From Niveispirillum sp048066115 (GTDB lineage: Bacteria > Pseudomonadota > Alphaproteobacteria > Azospirillales > Azospirillaceae): 64,000 bases of DNA. Positions 46,907-54,725 of this stretch are shown in pieces (position 1 is the stretch's first letter; each line of letters opens with the position of its first letter). Both the position numbers and the translations under genes were made by a program. Location: positions 124,001-188,000 of the forward strand of contig NZ_JBLTYX010000001.1 in assembly GCF_048066115.1 (NCBI RefSeq), written 5' to 3'. The notes beneath the pieces were generated by a model. That model had not been told where the DNA came from, did no database searches, and worked only from the letters and a program-made list of their open reading frames with translations.

Positions 46907-48354
46907 TGGACGCGGTTTCGCAACGCTATCTCTGGGCATTGGCCATACTGGCCACCTATGCCCTGTTCTGCACCCTGATCTTCCGTCGCCATGCCGCCCG
47001 GCACCGGCCGGTGGGGGCGGGAGAGGGCATCCTGGTCGCCTACGCCACCCAGACCGGCTTTGCCGAGACCCTGGCCCGCCACACCGTGACAGGCCTGATG
47101 GCGGCCGGGCAGAAGGCGTGGGCGGAAGCCATCGACCGCATCGACGCGGCCCGCCTGTCGGGCGTGGGCCAGGCCTTGTTCATCGTCTCCACCACGGGGG
47201 AGGGCGATGCACCCGACCATGCCGCCGGCTTCGTGCGCAAGGTGATGGGCGGGGCCGCCGGCCTGTCGGGCCTGCGCTATGGCTTGCTGGCCCTGGGCGA
47301 CCGGGAATATGCGAAATTCTGCGCCTTCGGCCATGATCTGGATGGCTGGCTGCGCCGGCAGGGGGCGGAGCCTTTGTTCGATCTGGTGGAGGTCGACAAT
47401 GGCGATGCCGGCGCGCTGCGCCACTGGCAGCACCATCTGGGCCAGATGGCCGGCCACGTCCACCTGCCCGACTGGCAGGCGCCCGATTACCAGGATTGGG
47501 TGCTGGCAAGCCGCCGTCACCTGAATCCCGGCAGCCCCGGTGCCCCCGTCTTCCATCTGCGCCTGACCCCGCCGGGGGAGGCCGACTGGCAGGCCGGCGA
47601 CATTGCCGAGATCGGCCCCTGCAACCCGCCCGCTGCCGTGGCCGAAGGGCTGGCCGCGCTGGGCGGGGATCGCCCGGAAACGCGCGGCGATGTGACCCGG
47701 CCTTTGTCGCACTGGCTGGCGGAAACGGCGCTGCCGGAAGGCAGGGAGCCGCTGCCGCACCGCGAATATTCCATCGCCTCGCTGCCCGCCGACCGCACCC
47801 TCGACCTTGTGGTGCGTCAGATGTCGGGACCGGACGGGCGGTTGGGCCTGGGGTCTGGCTGGCTGACCGAACACGCGGCCTTGGGCGGGGCGATCCGCCT
47901 GCGCCTGCGCCGCAATGCCGGGTTCCACCCGCCGGTGGACGACCGCCCGTTGATCCTGATCGGCAATGGCACCGGCATCGCCGGTCTGCGCGCCCATCTT
48001 AAGGCGCGGGCGGCGGCCGGCCATACCCGCAACTGGCTGCTGTTCGGTGAGCGTACCGCCGCCCATGACAGCCTGTTCGATGACGAGCTGGAGGCCTGGC
48101 AGGCATCCGGCATCCTGACCCGCCTGGACCGCGCCTTCTCCCGCGATGGCGAGGTGCAGCTCTATGTCCAGCACCTGCTGGCCGCTGCCGGGGACGAGGT
48201 GGCGGAATGGGTGGAGGAGGGGGCCGCGATCTATGTCTGCGGCAGCCTGGAGGGCATGGCCGCCGGTGTGCATGCCGTGCTGACCGAGCTGCTGGGGACC
48301 GAGGGGCTGGAAGCGCTCGCGGCGGATCGGCGCTATTGCCGGGATGTGTATTGA
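46906..48354 (+). CDS. Membrane-anchored flavodoxin/ferredoxin-reductase-like oxidoreductase
   Basis: A 482-aa protein: N-terminal membrane helix (YLWALAILATYALFCTLIF, about 8-26), flavodoxin domain (ILVAYATQTGFAETLARHTV, about 45-185), and a cytochrome P450 reductase/sulfite reductase-type FAD-NADPH module (REYSIASLPADRTLDLVVRQ; LILIGNGTGIAGLRAHL; AIYVCGSLEGMAAGV; RRYCRDVY at the end). It should take electrons from NADPH and pass them via FAD and FMN to the PepSY protein or flavinylated partners. Its start overlaps ApbE with an excellent GGAGGAAG site. Confidence 0.85.
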   Translation: MDAVSQRYLWALAILATYALFCTLIFRRHAARHRPVGAGEGILVAYATQTGFAETLARHTVTGLMAAGQKAWAEAIDRIDAARLSGVGQALFIVSTTGEGDAPDHAAGFVRKVMGGAAGLSGLRYGLLALGDREYAKFCAFGHDLDGWLRRQGAEPLFDLVEVDNGDAGALRHWQHHLGQMAGHVHLPDWQAPDYQDWVLASRRHLNPGSPGAPVFHLRLTPPGEADWQAGDIAEIGPCNPPAAVAEGLAALGGDRPETRGDVTRPLSHWLAETALPEGREPLPHREYSIASLPADRTLDLVVRQMSGPDGRLGLGSGWLTEHAALGGAIRLRLRRNAGFHPPVDDRPLILIGNGTGIAGLRAHLKARAAAGHTRNWLLFGERTAAHDSLFDDELEAWQASGILTRLDRAFSRDGEVQLYVQHLLAAAGDEVAEWVEEGAAIYVCGSLEGMAAGVHAVLTELLGTEGLEALAADRRYCRDVY

Positions 48355-48360
48355 GGTTTT

Positions 48361-48657
48361 TCAGCCCCGATCACGACCCGGACTCCAGATGCGAATGACA
48401 TCGACGTCACCATCGGCGTCGTTCTTCACACGATAGACGACACTGTGTCGGTCGATGACCATCAACCGGCAATCCGCATCCGACCCGTCATCCAGAAGCC
48501 GACCTCTCAAAGCTGCGTCGGCAAGCGAGCGGATGGCGGCAAGGATGGCCATGACCCGCCGTTTGGCTACGATGCCCGCCCCTGGCAGCGTATTCCAAGC
48601 CCTGATCTCAGCGATATCGTGCAGGGCGGCAGGGGAGAAGAAGACGCGGCGAGGCAT
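48361..48657 (-). CDS. ParE-like toxin
   Basis: A 98-aa protein of the RelE/ParE superfamily: RRVFFSPAALHDIAEIRAWN at the start, RRVMAILAAIRSLAD, then RLMVIDRHSVVYRVKNDADGDVDVIRIWSPGRD, the usual C-terminal strand. ParE toxins poison DNA gyrase. It follows its antitoxin by 12 bp on the minus strand and converges on the flavoprotein gene, whose stop is only 6 bp away. Confidence 0.75.
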   Translation of the reverse strand: MPRRVFFSPAALHDIAEIRAWNTLPGAGIVAKRRVMAILAAIRSLADAALRGRLLDDGSDADCRLMVIDRHSVVYRVKNDADGDVDVIRIWSPGRDRG

Positions 48658-48669
48658 TCTCGGACAGGG

Positions 48670-48870
48670 TCAGCGCTTGGACGGCAGCGGCATCGCTTGT
48701 TCGCCGGGCATATCCCACGATGACACCCAGGCCTCCACATCCTCCAGCGCGACCCGTTGTCCGCTGCCCAACTCCGCCAATCCCCGATGCACGGCCTCGC
48801 GGAAGGCAGGGTCAGCCGTTTCCCGACAAGGAGTGGATGTCTGCGGGTGCGGGTGGAGCGGAGTATCCAT
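48670..48870 (-). CDS. ParD-like antitoxin
   Basis: A 66-aa protein with the C-terminal segment of ParE-neutralising antitoxins (DPAFREAVHRGLAELGSGQRVALEDVEAWVSSW). The N-terminus lacks an obvious DNA-binding ribbon-helix-helix, so autoregulation may be weak or act through another factor. RBS is poor. It pairs with the ParE-like gene downstream. Confidence 0.65.
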   Translation of the reverse strand: MDTPLHPHPQTSTPCRETADPAFREAVHRGLAELGSGQRVALEDVEAWVSSWDMPGEQAMPLPSKR

Positions 48871-48931
48871 GGTACTTTTTTATCATGGGGTGGCGACCTG
48901 CACCAGCTTTGCCATCGATTCTTCCTTATGC

Positions 48932-48966
48932 ATTGCGATTGAGAACAATTCTTATTAATAAGAAGA
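48932..48966 (+). promoter_or_regulatory. Fur-box-like site upstream of second DUF4198 gene
   Basis: ATTGCGATTGAGAACAATTC followed by TTATTAATAAGAA resembles overlapping Fur boxes; GAGAACAATTCTT and TTATTAATAA are both palindromic. It lies 24 bp before the gene at 48990. Iron control is inferred. Confidence 0.6.
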
Positions 48967-48989
48967 CAATCATCACTAGGAGACAAGAA

Positions 48990-49772
48990 ATGCGCCTTTA
49001 CCTGACCGCCGCCACGGTTGCCCTGCTGGCCCTGACCGGCACGGCCGCCGCCCATACCGGCTATCTGCTGCCCAACCTGTTCAACACGCCGCAGCGCGAC
49101 CATGTCACGGTGGAGGCGTCCTTCACCGAGGAATTCTTCACCCCCGACATCGTGATGAAGGCCGATGATTACCATGTCGTCACCCCGTCGGGCGCCAAGG
49201 TGAAGCTGCCCGCTATCACCTATCTGCGCGACCTGGCCCTGTTCGAGGTCGACCTGCCGGAGAACGGCACCTACCGCATCTCCACCGGCGTGCGTGAGGG
49301 GGCCAAGCGCAAGATGGCACTGGTCAACGGCAAGTGGGAGCCGGTGCGTGAGAACGGTGCCGCCCCCGCCGGTGCCCGCGTCGCCGATGCGCAGAGCATC
49401 ACCCGTTCCGACGTCTATGTCAGCAAGGGGCCTGCCAGCGACAAGGGCCTGGCCCCCGCCGGCACCGGCCTGGAGATCGTGCCGCTGACCCATCCCAACC
49501 GTGTGGACCCGGGTGCAGCCCTGCCCGTGCGCCTGCTGCTGGACGGCAAGCCGGTGGCCGGCGTCACCATCAGCCTGCATGGCGCCGAATTGCCGGACGA
49601 GGAGGATGCCAAGGCCGTGACGGTGACCACCGACAAGGATGGCAAGGCCAGCGTCGCCCTGCCGAAGGGCGGCACGTTCCTGCTGCTGGCCCGCCATCGG
49701 GTGGAAACCGCCGATGGCCCCGTGGCGGTGAAAAGCCATAGCGCCACCCTGACTTTCGCGGTGGGGTCGTAA
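48990..49772 (+). CDS. DUF4198 periplasmic protein, second paralogue
   Basis: A 260-aa exported protein with signal peptide LYLTAATVALLALTGTAAAH and mature start HTGYLLPNLFN. The C-terminal half matches DUF4198: LEIVPLTHPNRVDPGAALPVRLLLDGKPVAGVTISLHGAEL and VTVTTDKDGKASVALPKGGTFLLLARHRVE. RBS AGGAGACAAGAA. A Fur-box-like element upstream gives it a promoter of its own, separate from the PepSY operon. It may bind metal at the envelope together with the other DUF4198 protein. Confidence 0.75.
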   Translation: MRLYLTAATVALLALTGTAAAHTGYLLPNLFNTPQRDHVTVEASFTEEFFTPDIVMKADDYHVVTPSGAKVKLPAITYLRDLALFEVDLPENGTYRISTGVREGAKRKMALVNGKWEPVRENGAAPAGARVADAQSITRSDVYVSKGPASDKGLAPAGTGLEIVPLTHPNRVDPGAALPVRLLLDGKPVAGVTISLHGAELPDEEDAKAVTVTTDKDGKASVALPKGGTFLLLARHRVETADGPVAVKSHSATLTFAVGS

Positions 49773-49860
49773 CAACCGCCCCGCGCACCATCGCCCTATA
49801 CCCGTCACGTCATCCCATCTGCTAAGCTCGGGCCCATCGAGGGGTACCGGAGCGGATGGG

Positions 49861-50973
49861 ATGCTGACGGGGACGGCCGGATTGCTGCGGCTGCTGGGCG
49901 AGGGGAACAGCCGGGGCACGGCCGTGGTCGTGGATCTGCGCGAGGTGCCCTATGCCGAGAACCCGCTGTTCCGGCAGTCGATCGTGCATCTGCTCGATAA
50001 TTTCGCCGCCCAGTTCCAGCCCGAAGTGGTGGATGTCGGCCGCTTCAGCCAGGTCTTCCTGTTCGAGGACACCAACGCCCATCCCTTCATCAACAAATTG
50101 AAGGCGGTGGCGGCGGATTTCGCCGAACAGCATATGGGCGCCCCGCGCTTCACCATCCACCATCTGCCCCATGATGCCGGCCGCCTGTCGGCTCTGCTGA
50201 AGCGCACCACCCCCGCCGCCGAGGCGGCGGAACCGGCACCCGGCCTGACCGCGGCCGAACAGCAGCAACTGGCGGCGGTGCACAAGCTGGCCGTCTATGA
50301 ACAGGTGCTGGGCGGGGCCGATGTCTCCTCGCTGGTCCGGGAATCGCCGGTCTGGCGGCGGATGGGCCAGCTGTGGATGCTGGAATTTTCCGAGGTCACG
50401 GTGGCGATCGACCATCTGGAACGCGCCGTGGGCACGCCGCTGCGCCGCGACCCCTGGCTGTTGCAGCAGATCACCCCCATCCTGGACCGCCGCATCATCC
50501 GGCATTTCCAGCATGAGCCCTCGCGCCTGGCCACGCCGCACAGCCTGAACCTGCAATGGCGCTCCGTGCTGGGGCCGGTGTTCCTCGATTTCGTGCGCGA
50601 CCTGTCATACGAGCAGCGGCGCAACCTGATCGTGGAGATCGCCGCCACCGATGCCGGCATGGATGAGGAGGGGCTGGCCGATGCGGTGGATAATCTGCGC
50701 CAGTGGGAATGCCGCATCGCCATCGACCATCTGACCCTGCGCAACCTGGAACCGGGCTATCTGCCGCTGGCGGCCCTGGATTACCTGAAGCTGGATGTCG
50801 GCGGCCTGCCGATGGATGCCGACGGCACGCCCCCGCCGCTGCCCACCTGGATGGCGGATTTCGGGGCCGACCGCATCGTCGCCATCCATCCGCGCGACGG
50901 CCGTGCGCTACGCGCCTGCCTGTCGCTGGGCCTGGGGCTGGTGGAACAACGGGAAAAGCCGATCACGACATGA
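49861..50973 (+). CDS. Degenerate EAL-like domain protein
   Basis: A 370-aa soluble protein with no clear family. The C-terminal section (RQWECRIAIDHLTLRNLEPGYLPLAALDYLKLDVGGLPMD) is laid out like the DDFGTGYSSLxxLxxLPxDxLKID region of EAL phosphodiesterases, but the catalytic Asp pair and most Gly residues are gone. If it is an EAL relative it is catalytically dead and might bind c-di-GMP or a protein partner. The N-terminal half (VVVDLREVPYAENPLFRQSIVHLLDNFAAQF) is unassigned. Low certainty on the fold, good certainty that it is a gene. Confidence 0.55.
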   Translation: MLTGTAGLLRLLGEGNSRGTAVVVDLREVPYAENPLFRQSIVHLLDNFAAQFQPEVVDVGRFSQVFLFEDTNAHPFINKLKAVAADFAEQHMGAPRFTIHHLPHDAGRLSALLKRTTPAAEAAEPAPGLTAAEQQQLAAVHKLAVYEQVLGGADVSSLVRESPVWRRMGQLWMLEFSEVTVAIDHLERAVGTPLRRDPWLLQQITPILDRRIIRHFQHEPSRLATPHSLNLQWRSVLGPVFLDFVRDLSYEQRRNLIVEIAATDAGMDEEGLADAVDNLRQWECRIAIDHLTLRNLEPGYLPLAALDYLKLDVGGLPMDADGTPPPLPTWMADFGADRIVAIHPRDGRALRACLSLGLGLVEQREKPITT

Positions 50974-51002
50974 GACCGACGCACTATGAAGGGAATAGGG
51001 TC

Positions 51003-51470
51003 ATGCGTGCCATTGGCCTGGCGATGGCTTTGCTTGTCGCCCTGCCGGCCATGGCCGCTCCCGAACATTGCTTCACCCCGTCCGAGCATGGCGGTGTGCG
51101 CGTCATGGTCTATATCGGCGACCGCAAATGCGTGGAATTCGATGAACCGCGAGAATTCACCGGCATCTGGATCAACGCGTTCGAAAGTTCCCGCTTCAAC
51201 GAGGGGGCGACCAGCCTTGCCGAGGCCGGGGAGCGCAAACCCCTGGTCTGGCTCAGCCTGGATGACCAGTCGATCCGGCCTGCCGGCTTCCGGGTGAAGC
51301 TGGGCCATGCCTATCGCCTCACCATGATCGCCCGCTCCGCCAAGGACATGAACCGCCAGCCGCTGGAGGGCTATGGCCATTTCGGCATGTGGCCCGGCCT
51401 GGTGCTGGTGGAACGGATAACAGCCTGGGAGGATCTGGGGCCGGCCGCGGAAAATGCGCCGGGCCATTGA
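51003..51470 (+). CDS. Exported hypothetical protein
   Basis: A 155-aa protein with signal peptide MRAIGLAMALLVALPAMAAPEH. The mature part has two Cys (EHCFTPSEHG, GDRKCVEFDEP) that may form a disulphide. No family recognised. The ATG at 51003 follows AAGGGAATAGGG; an in-frame ATG at 50970 overlapping the previous gene would spoil the signal peptide. Confidence 0.6.
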   Translation: MRAIGLAMALLVALPAMAAPEHCFTPSEHGGVRVMVYIGDRKCVEFDEPREFTGIWINAFESSRFNEGATSLAEAGERKPLVWLSLDDQSIRPAGFRVKLGHAYRLTMIARSAKDMNRQPLEGYGHFGMWPGLVLVERITAWEDLGPAAENAPGH

Positions 51471-51550
51471 GGCCCCGATGATGAAATCCCCGCCCCCTGG
51501 CAGCGGGAGGCGGGGATATGCCACCATCCAACCCTCGGGGGGTTCGACCC

Positions 51551-52726
51551 TCACGCCGCGTCGTTCATCGCCGCGTTCTTTTCCTTGGCGTAGGCGCGCA
51601 GGCGCGGGGCGACCTGTTCGGCGAACAGGGTCAGGCTGTCCACCGTTTCCTCATGCGACAGATACCCCGCCTGGCCCAGCATCAGCATATGGCCGATGCC
51701 GCCGACCTTGTCGGAGAAGCGCGACATCTGGTCATAGAGCTGGTCGGGCGTGCCGGCGAACAGGATGCCGCCATCGGCCATCTCTTCCAGCGACGGGTTG
51801 GGCGGCAGGCCGAAATTGATGCGGCCGGTCTTGCCCATGCGCAAGGCACCGGCGTTCAGCTCCACGCTTTCATAGCCGGGCGGGTTGATCCAGCCCTTGG
51901 GCGTGCGCGGCTGCACCTCTAGGTACGGCTTCACCTTGGCCACACGCTCCTGTACCTCCTGCTCCGTGCTGCCGCAGACCATGATGGCCAGATAGGCGAA
52001 GCGGTCGATGGCGGCCGGTTTGCCATGGGTCTTGCGGTATTCCTCCTTGTAGGCGTCGAACAGGGGCTTGGTGCCCGCACCGTTGAAGAAGGTGGCGCAG
52101 ACATAGCCCAGCTGCGCGATGCGCCGGCCGGTGGACGCACCCGACGCCGTGATCCACATCGGCGGCATCGGCCCCTGCAACGGCCGCGGCCAGACATTGA
52201 CGTTGCGGTAATTGTAGAACTCGCCCTCCCAGGAGAAGGGCCCGCCCTTGTGGGTCAGCGCCTTGACGACGAAATCATGCGCCTCCCAGTACCGGTCCAT
52301 GATGCGGGCCGGGCTCTGGTTGGACATGGCCAGCTCGAATGGCGAGGCCTTGACCAGCCCGATCTCCAGCCGCCCGCCGGAAATCACGTCGATCATGGCC
52401 AGTTCCTCGGCCACGCGATAGGGATCGGTGCGGTTGGTGATGGGCACGCCCAGGCACAGCAACCGCGCCTTCTGCGTCTGCCGCGCCAGGATGGCCAGCG
52501 TCAGCAGGCACGAGGCCGACATGCAGTTGGCCGACGCGTGATGCTCGTTGACCATGATGTTGTAGCCGAGCCGGTCGGCCACCATCCATTCGTCCAGATA
52601 GCGGTTGTACAGCGCGTGCGCCACCTGCGGGTCGCAATGTTCATTGTCGACCAGCACCTTGGTGGGGCCGGGGATTTTGTCCCAGGCCGGATGCATCGAT
52701 TGTTCGCTGAAATGCCAGAATTCCAT
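51551..52726 (-). CDS. LLM-class flavin-dependent oxidoreductase (luciferase-like monooxygenase)
   Basis: A 391-aa protein of the bacterial luciferase-like superfamily, which uses reduced FMN and O2. Start MEFWHFSEQSMHPAWD, then GYNIMVNEHHASANCMSASCLLTLAILARQTQKARLLCLGVPITNRTDPYRVAEELAMIDVISGGRLEIGLVKA, the family's core barrel. The ATG at 52726 is preceded by GGGAGAG. It cannot make its own FMNH2; the FMN reductase at 60086 could supply it and RibB (53914) could boost flavin synthesis. The substrate is unknown; relatives oxidise long-chain, terpenoid or sulfonate compounds. Confidence 0.8.
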   Translation of the reverse strand: MEFWHFSEQSMHPAWDKIPGPTKVLVDNEHCDPQVAHALYNRYLDEWMVADRLGYNIMVNEHHASANCMSASCLLTLAILARQTQKARLLCLGVPITNRTDPYRVAEELAMIDVISGGRLEIGLVKASPFELAMSNQSPARIMDRYWEAHDFVVKALTHKGGPFSWEGEFYNYRNVNVWPRPLQGPMPPMWITASGASTGRRIAQLGYVCATFFNGAGTKPLFDAYKEEYRKTHGKPAAIDRFAYLAIMVCGSTEQEVQERVAKVKPYLEVQPRTPKGWINPPGYESVELNAGALRMGKTGRINFGLPPNPSLEEMADGGILFAGTPDQLYDQMSRFSDKVGGIGHMLMLGQAGYLSHEETVDSLTLFAEQVAPRLRAYAKEKNAAMNDAA

Positions 52727-52832
52727 GGGTGTTCTCTCCCTGTCGCGGAGGGCGTGGACTGTGCGCGGTCTTGTTCTGTGCTTGCCCCGTTTTCCCGAAA
52801 CTGCTGGGCACCGTCGTTGCCGCACTCTCAAC

Positions 52833-52912
52833 CGTCACCCCGGCGAAGGCCGGGGCCCAAATGACAAGCGCTTTGCTCTACGACTTGGGCCCCGGCCTTC
52901 GCCGGGGTGACG
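52833..52912. repeat. Palindromic repeat, family A copy 3 (short form, 80 bp)
   Basis: Arms CGTCACCCCGGCGAAGGCCG and CGGCCTTCGCCGGGGTGACG are exact complements. Compared with copies at 1745 and 60752, the loop is shorter and of a different sequence. It lies upstream of the LLM monooxygenase gene on the minus strand. Confidence 0.8.
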
Positions 52913-52987
52913 GCGGATACTGCTGAAACCGGGAAACCCAGACTTTCGCGCGTAAGGCAGGCTTGGGTGGCGAACCGGGCAGCGAAC

Positions 52988-53788
52988 TCAAGCCGCCAGG
53001 AATGTATCGATGCGGCCGGCGAATTCGTCGGGCTGTTCCAGGTAGCCGTAATGCCCGGCCCCCTCGATCACCTCGAACGTCGCACCGGGGAAGGCGGCGG
53101 CGTAGCGGCGGCCGTAATCGACGCCCACCACCTTGTCATCCTCCCCCCACAGCAGCAGCACGGGCACCTTCACCCGGTGCAGCCGGCCCAGCAGCTTTGG
53201 ATTGTACAACGTGGGCGACCAGCCGAAGAGCAGCAGGCTCTCGCGGTTGCGCACGAAGCGGGTGACATCCTCCTCGCTCATGTTCTTGAAATCGAAGCCA
53301 TGGAAGGCCGCCTTGCCCTTCTCCGGATCGTGGAAGAACAGGTCGGGGATTTCCTCCACCGTCGTGCCGAAAATGTCCTTGATGTCGCGGGTCTCCCGAC
53401 CGGAAACCTTGACGCCGACCGCGTCGATCAGCACCAGCCGCTTGATGCGGCCGGTGCCCATCGTGGCCAGTTCCGCCGCGATCCAGGCGCCGAAGGACAC
53501 GCCGACAAGGACCAGATCCTTCAGGTCCAGCGCCTCGATCAGGTCCAGATAGACATGACAGATATCATCGATCCCGGTGACGCCGGCGGGGCGCGAGCTG
53601 GCGCCGAAGCCGGGATGGGACGGCACGATCACCCGGTGCCGGCGGGACAGGCGCTCGACCAGCGCATCATCGGCATCGACCCCGTGGCCGGCATGCAGGA
53701 ACAGCAGCGGCGGGCCGTCGCCCTTGCTCATCAGCTCGATGGACGCTCCCGCGACGTCGATCCTTTCCGGGAAAGCGGTTCGGAACAT
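52988..53788 (-). CDS. Alpha/beta hydrolase
   Basis: A 266-aa enzyme of the alpha/beta-hydrolase fold. Nucleophile elbow GVSFGAW (Ser98), acid in LLLWGEDDKVV (Asp217 or 218) and His246 in GAGHYGYLEQPDEFAG. The oxyanion region is LFLHAGHG. It could hydrolyse an ester, lactone or C-C bond formed by the LLM monooxygenase encoded downstream on the same strand, giving an oxidation-hydrolysis pair. Substrate unknown. Confidence 0.8.
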   Translation of the reverse strand: MFRTAFPERIDVAGASIELMSKGDGPPLLFLHAGHGVDADDALVERLSRRHRVIVPSHPGFGASSRPAGVTGIDDICHVYLDLIEALDLKDLVLVGVSFGAWIAAELATMGTGRIKRLVLIDAVGVKVSGRETRDIKDIFGTTVEEIPDLFFHDPEKGKAAFHGFDFKNMSEEDVTRFVRNRESLLLFGWSPTLYNPKLLGRLHRVKVPVLLLWGEDDKVVGVDYGRRYAAAFPGATFEVIEGAGHYGYLEQPDEFAGRIDTFLAA

Positions 53789-53825
53789 GGCGTTTCCTGT
53801 TTCCTTCCTGTTTGGGCTCCTGCGC

Positions 53826-53918
53826 CGTAGGTCAGGTCGAGCCGAAGGCGAGCCCTGACAGACGACGGTGCCAATTGATTGTCAGGGCTCGGGGCTTCGC
53901 CCCTCGACCTGACCTACG
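53826..53918. repeat. Palindromic repeat, family B copy 2 (93 bp)
   Basis: Same 93-bp length and arms as copy 1 (CGTAGGTCAGGTCGAGC / CGACCTGACCTACG). Its right-hand arm contains the TAG stop of ribB (53914-53916, minus strand), so the gene ends inside the repeat. Confidence 0.8.
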
Positions 53919-54609
53919 CATGCGGCCGGAACCGCGATCCGGCCCGGACGATGTCCGCCTGCCGGTCGATGGGGTGGGAGCCGCGCTGGCGCAGATGCAG
54001 GGCCAGATCGGCGATGGTGACGATGCGCAACCCATGGCGCCGGGCGAAGCGCAGCAGTTCCGGGGTGCGGGCCATGCTGCCATCCTCGGCCACGATCTCG
54101 CACAGCACGCCGGCGGGGGTGCAGCCGGCCAGCCGCGCCAGATCCACCGATGCCTCCGTATGGCCGGGCCGTTCCAGCACCCCGCCCGGCCGGGCGCGCA
54201 ACGGGAACATATGGCCGGGCCGCATCAGGTCGTCGGGCCTGGTGGCCGGGTCGATCAAGGCGGCGATGGTGGCCGCGCGGTCGGCGGCCGACACACCGGT
54301 GCTGGTGCCCTTTCGGGCATCGACGGAGACGGTGAAGGCCGTCTGGTGACGATCGCTGTTGCTGGGCACCATCGGCGGCAGCGCCAGCGCATCCACCCGG
54401 TCGCCGTGTAGACCGACGCAGACGATGCCCGTCGTGTGGCGGACCATGAAGGCCAGCGCGGCGGGTGTCGCATGCTCCGCCGCCATGATCAGGTCGCCCT
54501 CATTCTCCCGGTGCTTGTCGTCCAGCACCACGACCATCTGCCCGGCCGCGATGGCGGCCAGCGCGTCATCGATCGTGTCGAAGCCGATTTCCACAACATT
54601 GTCCGTCAC
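53914..54609 (-). CDS. ribB: 3,4-dihydroxy-2-butanone-4-phosphate synthase
   Basis: A 231-aa RibB, which makes the four-carbon riboflavin precursor from ribulose 5-phosphate. Motifs: VVVLDDKHRENEGDLIMAAEHAT (about 26-48), MVRHTTGIVCVGL, DRHQTAFTVSVDARKGTSTGVSAADRAATI, RPGHMFPLRARPGGVLERPGHTEASVDLARLAG. It stands alone without the RibA GTP cyclohydrolase domain. Start is GTG 54609 with GAGG upstream; upstream in-frame ATGs lie in non-homologous sequence. I see no FMN riboswitch upstream. Its place amid flavin enzymes suggests extra flavin supply. Its stop codon lies in a family B repeat. Confidence 0.85.
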   Translation of the reverse strand: MTDNVVEIGFDTIDDALAAIAAGQMVVVLDDKHRENEGDLIMAAEHATPAALAFMVRHTTGIVCVGLHGDRVDALALPPMVPSNSDRHQTAFTVSVDARKGTSTGVSAADRAATIAALIDPATRPDDLMRPGHMFPLRARPGGVLERPGHTEASVDLARLAGCTPAGVLCEIVAEDGSMARTPELLRFARRHGLRIVTIADLALHLRQRGSHPIDRQADIVRAGSRFRPHA

Positions 54610-54725
54610 GATCAACCTCGTTCTGGAATGATATCTGCAATGCATGCCATTTAATAGAACATATAGAGGGGGGTCAAGGGGTGGGTGCTTGAGAATTCTG
54701 AATGACGGCATGCATTCCGATTTTG

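Noticed and set aside
46435..48273. 612-codon frame opposite ApbE and the flavoprotein
   Set aside because: Antisense of two enzymes with complete motifs.
54610..54725. FMN riboswitch upstream of ribB
   Set aside because: None of the conserved stem sequences of the RFN element are visible in this short AT-rich spacer.
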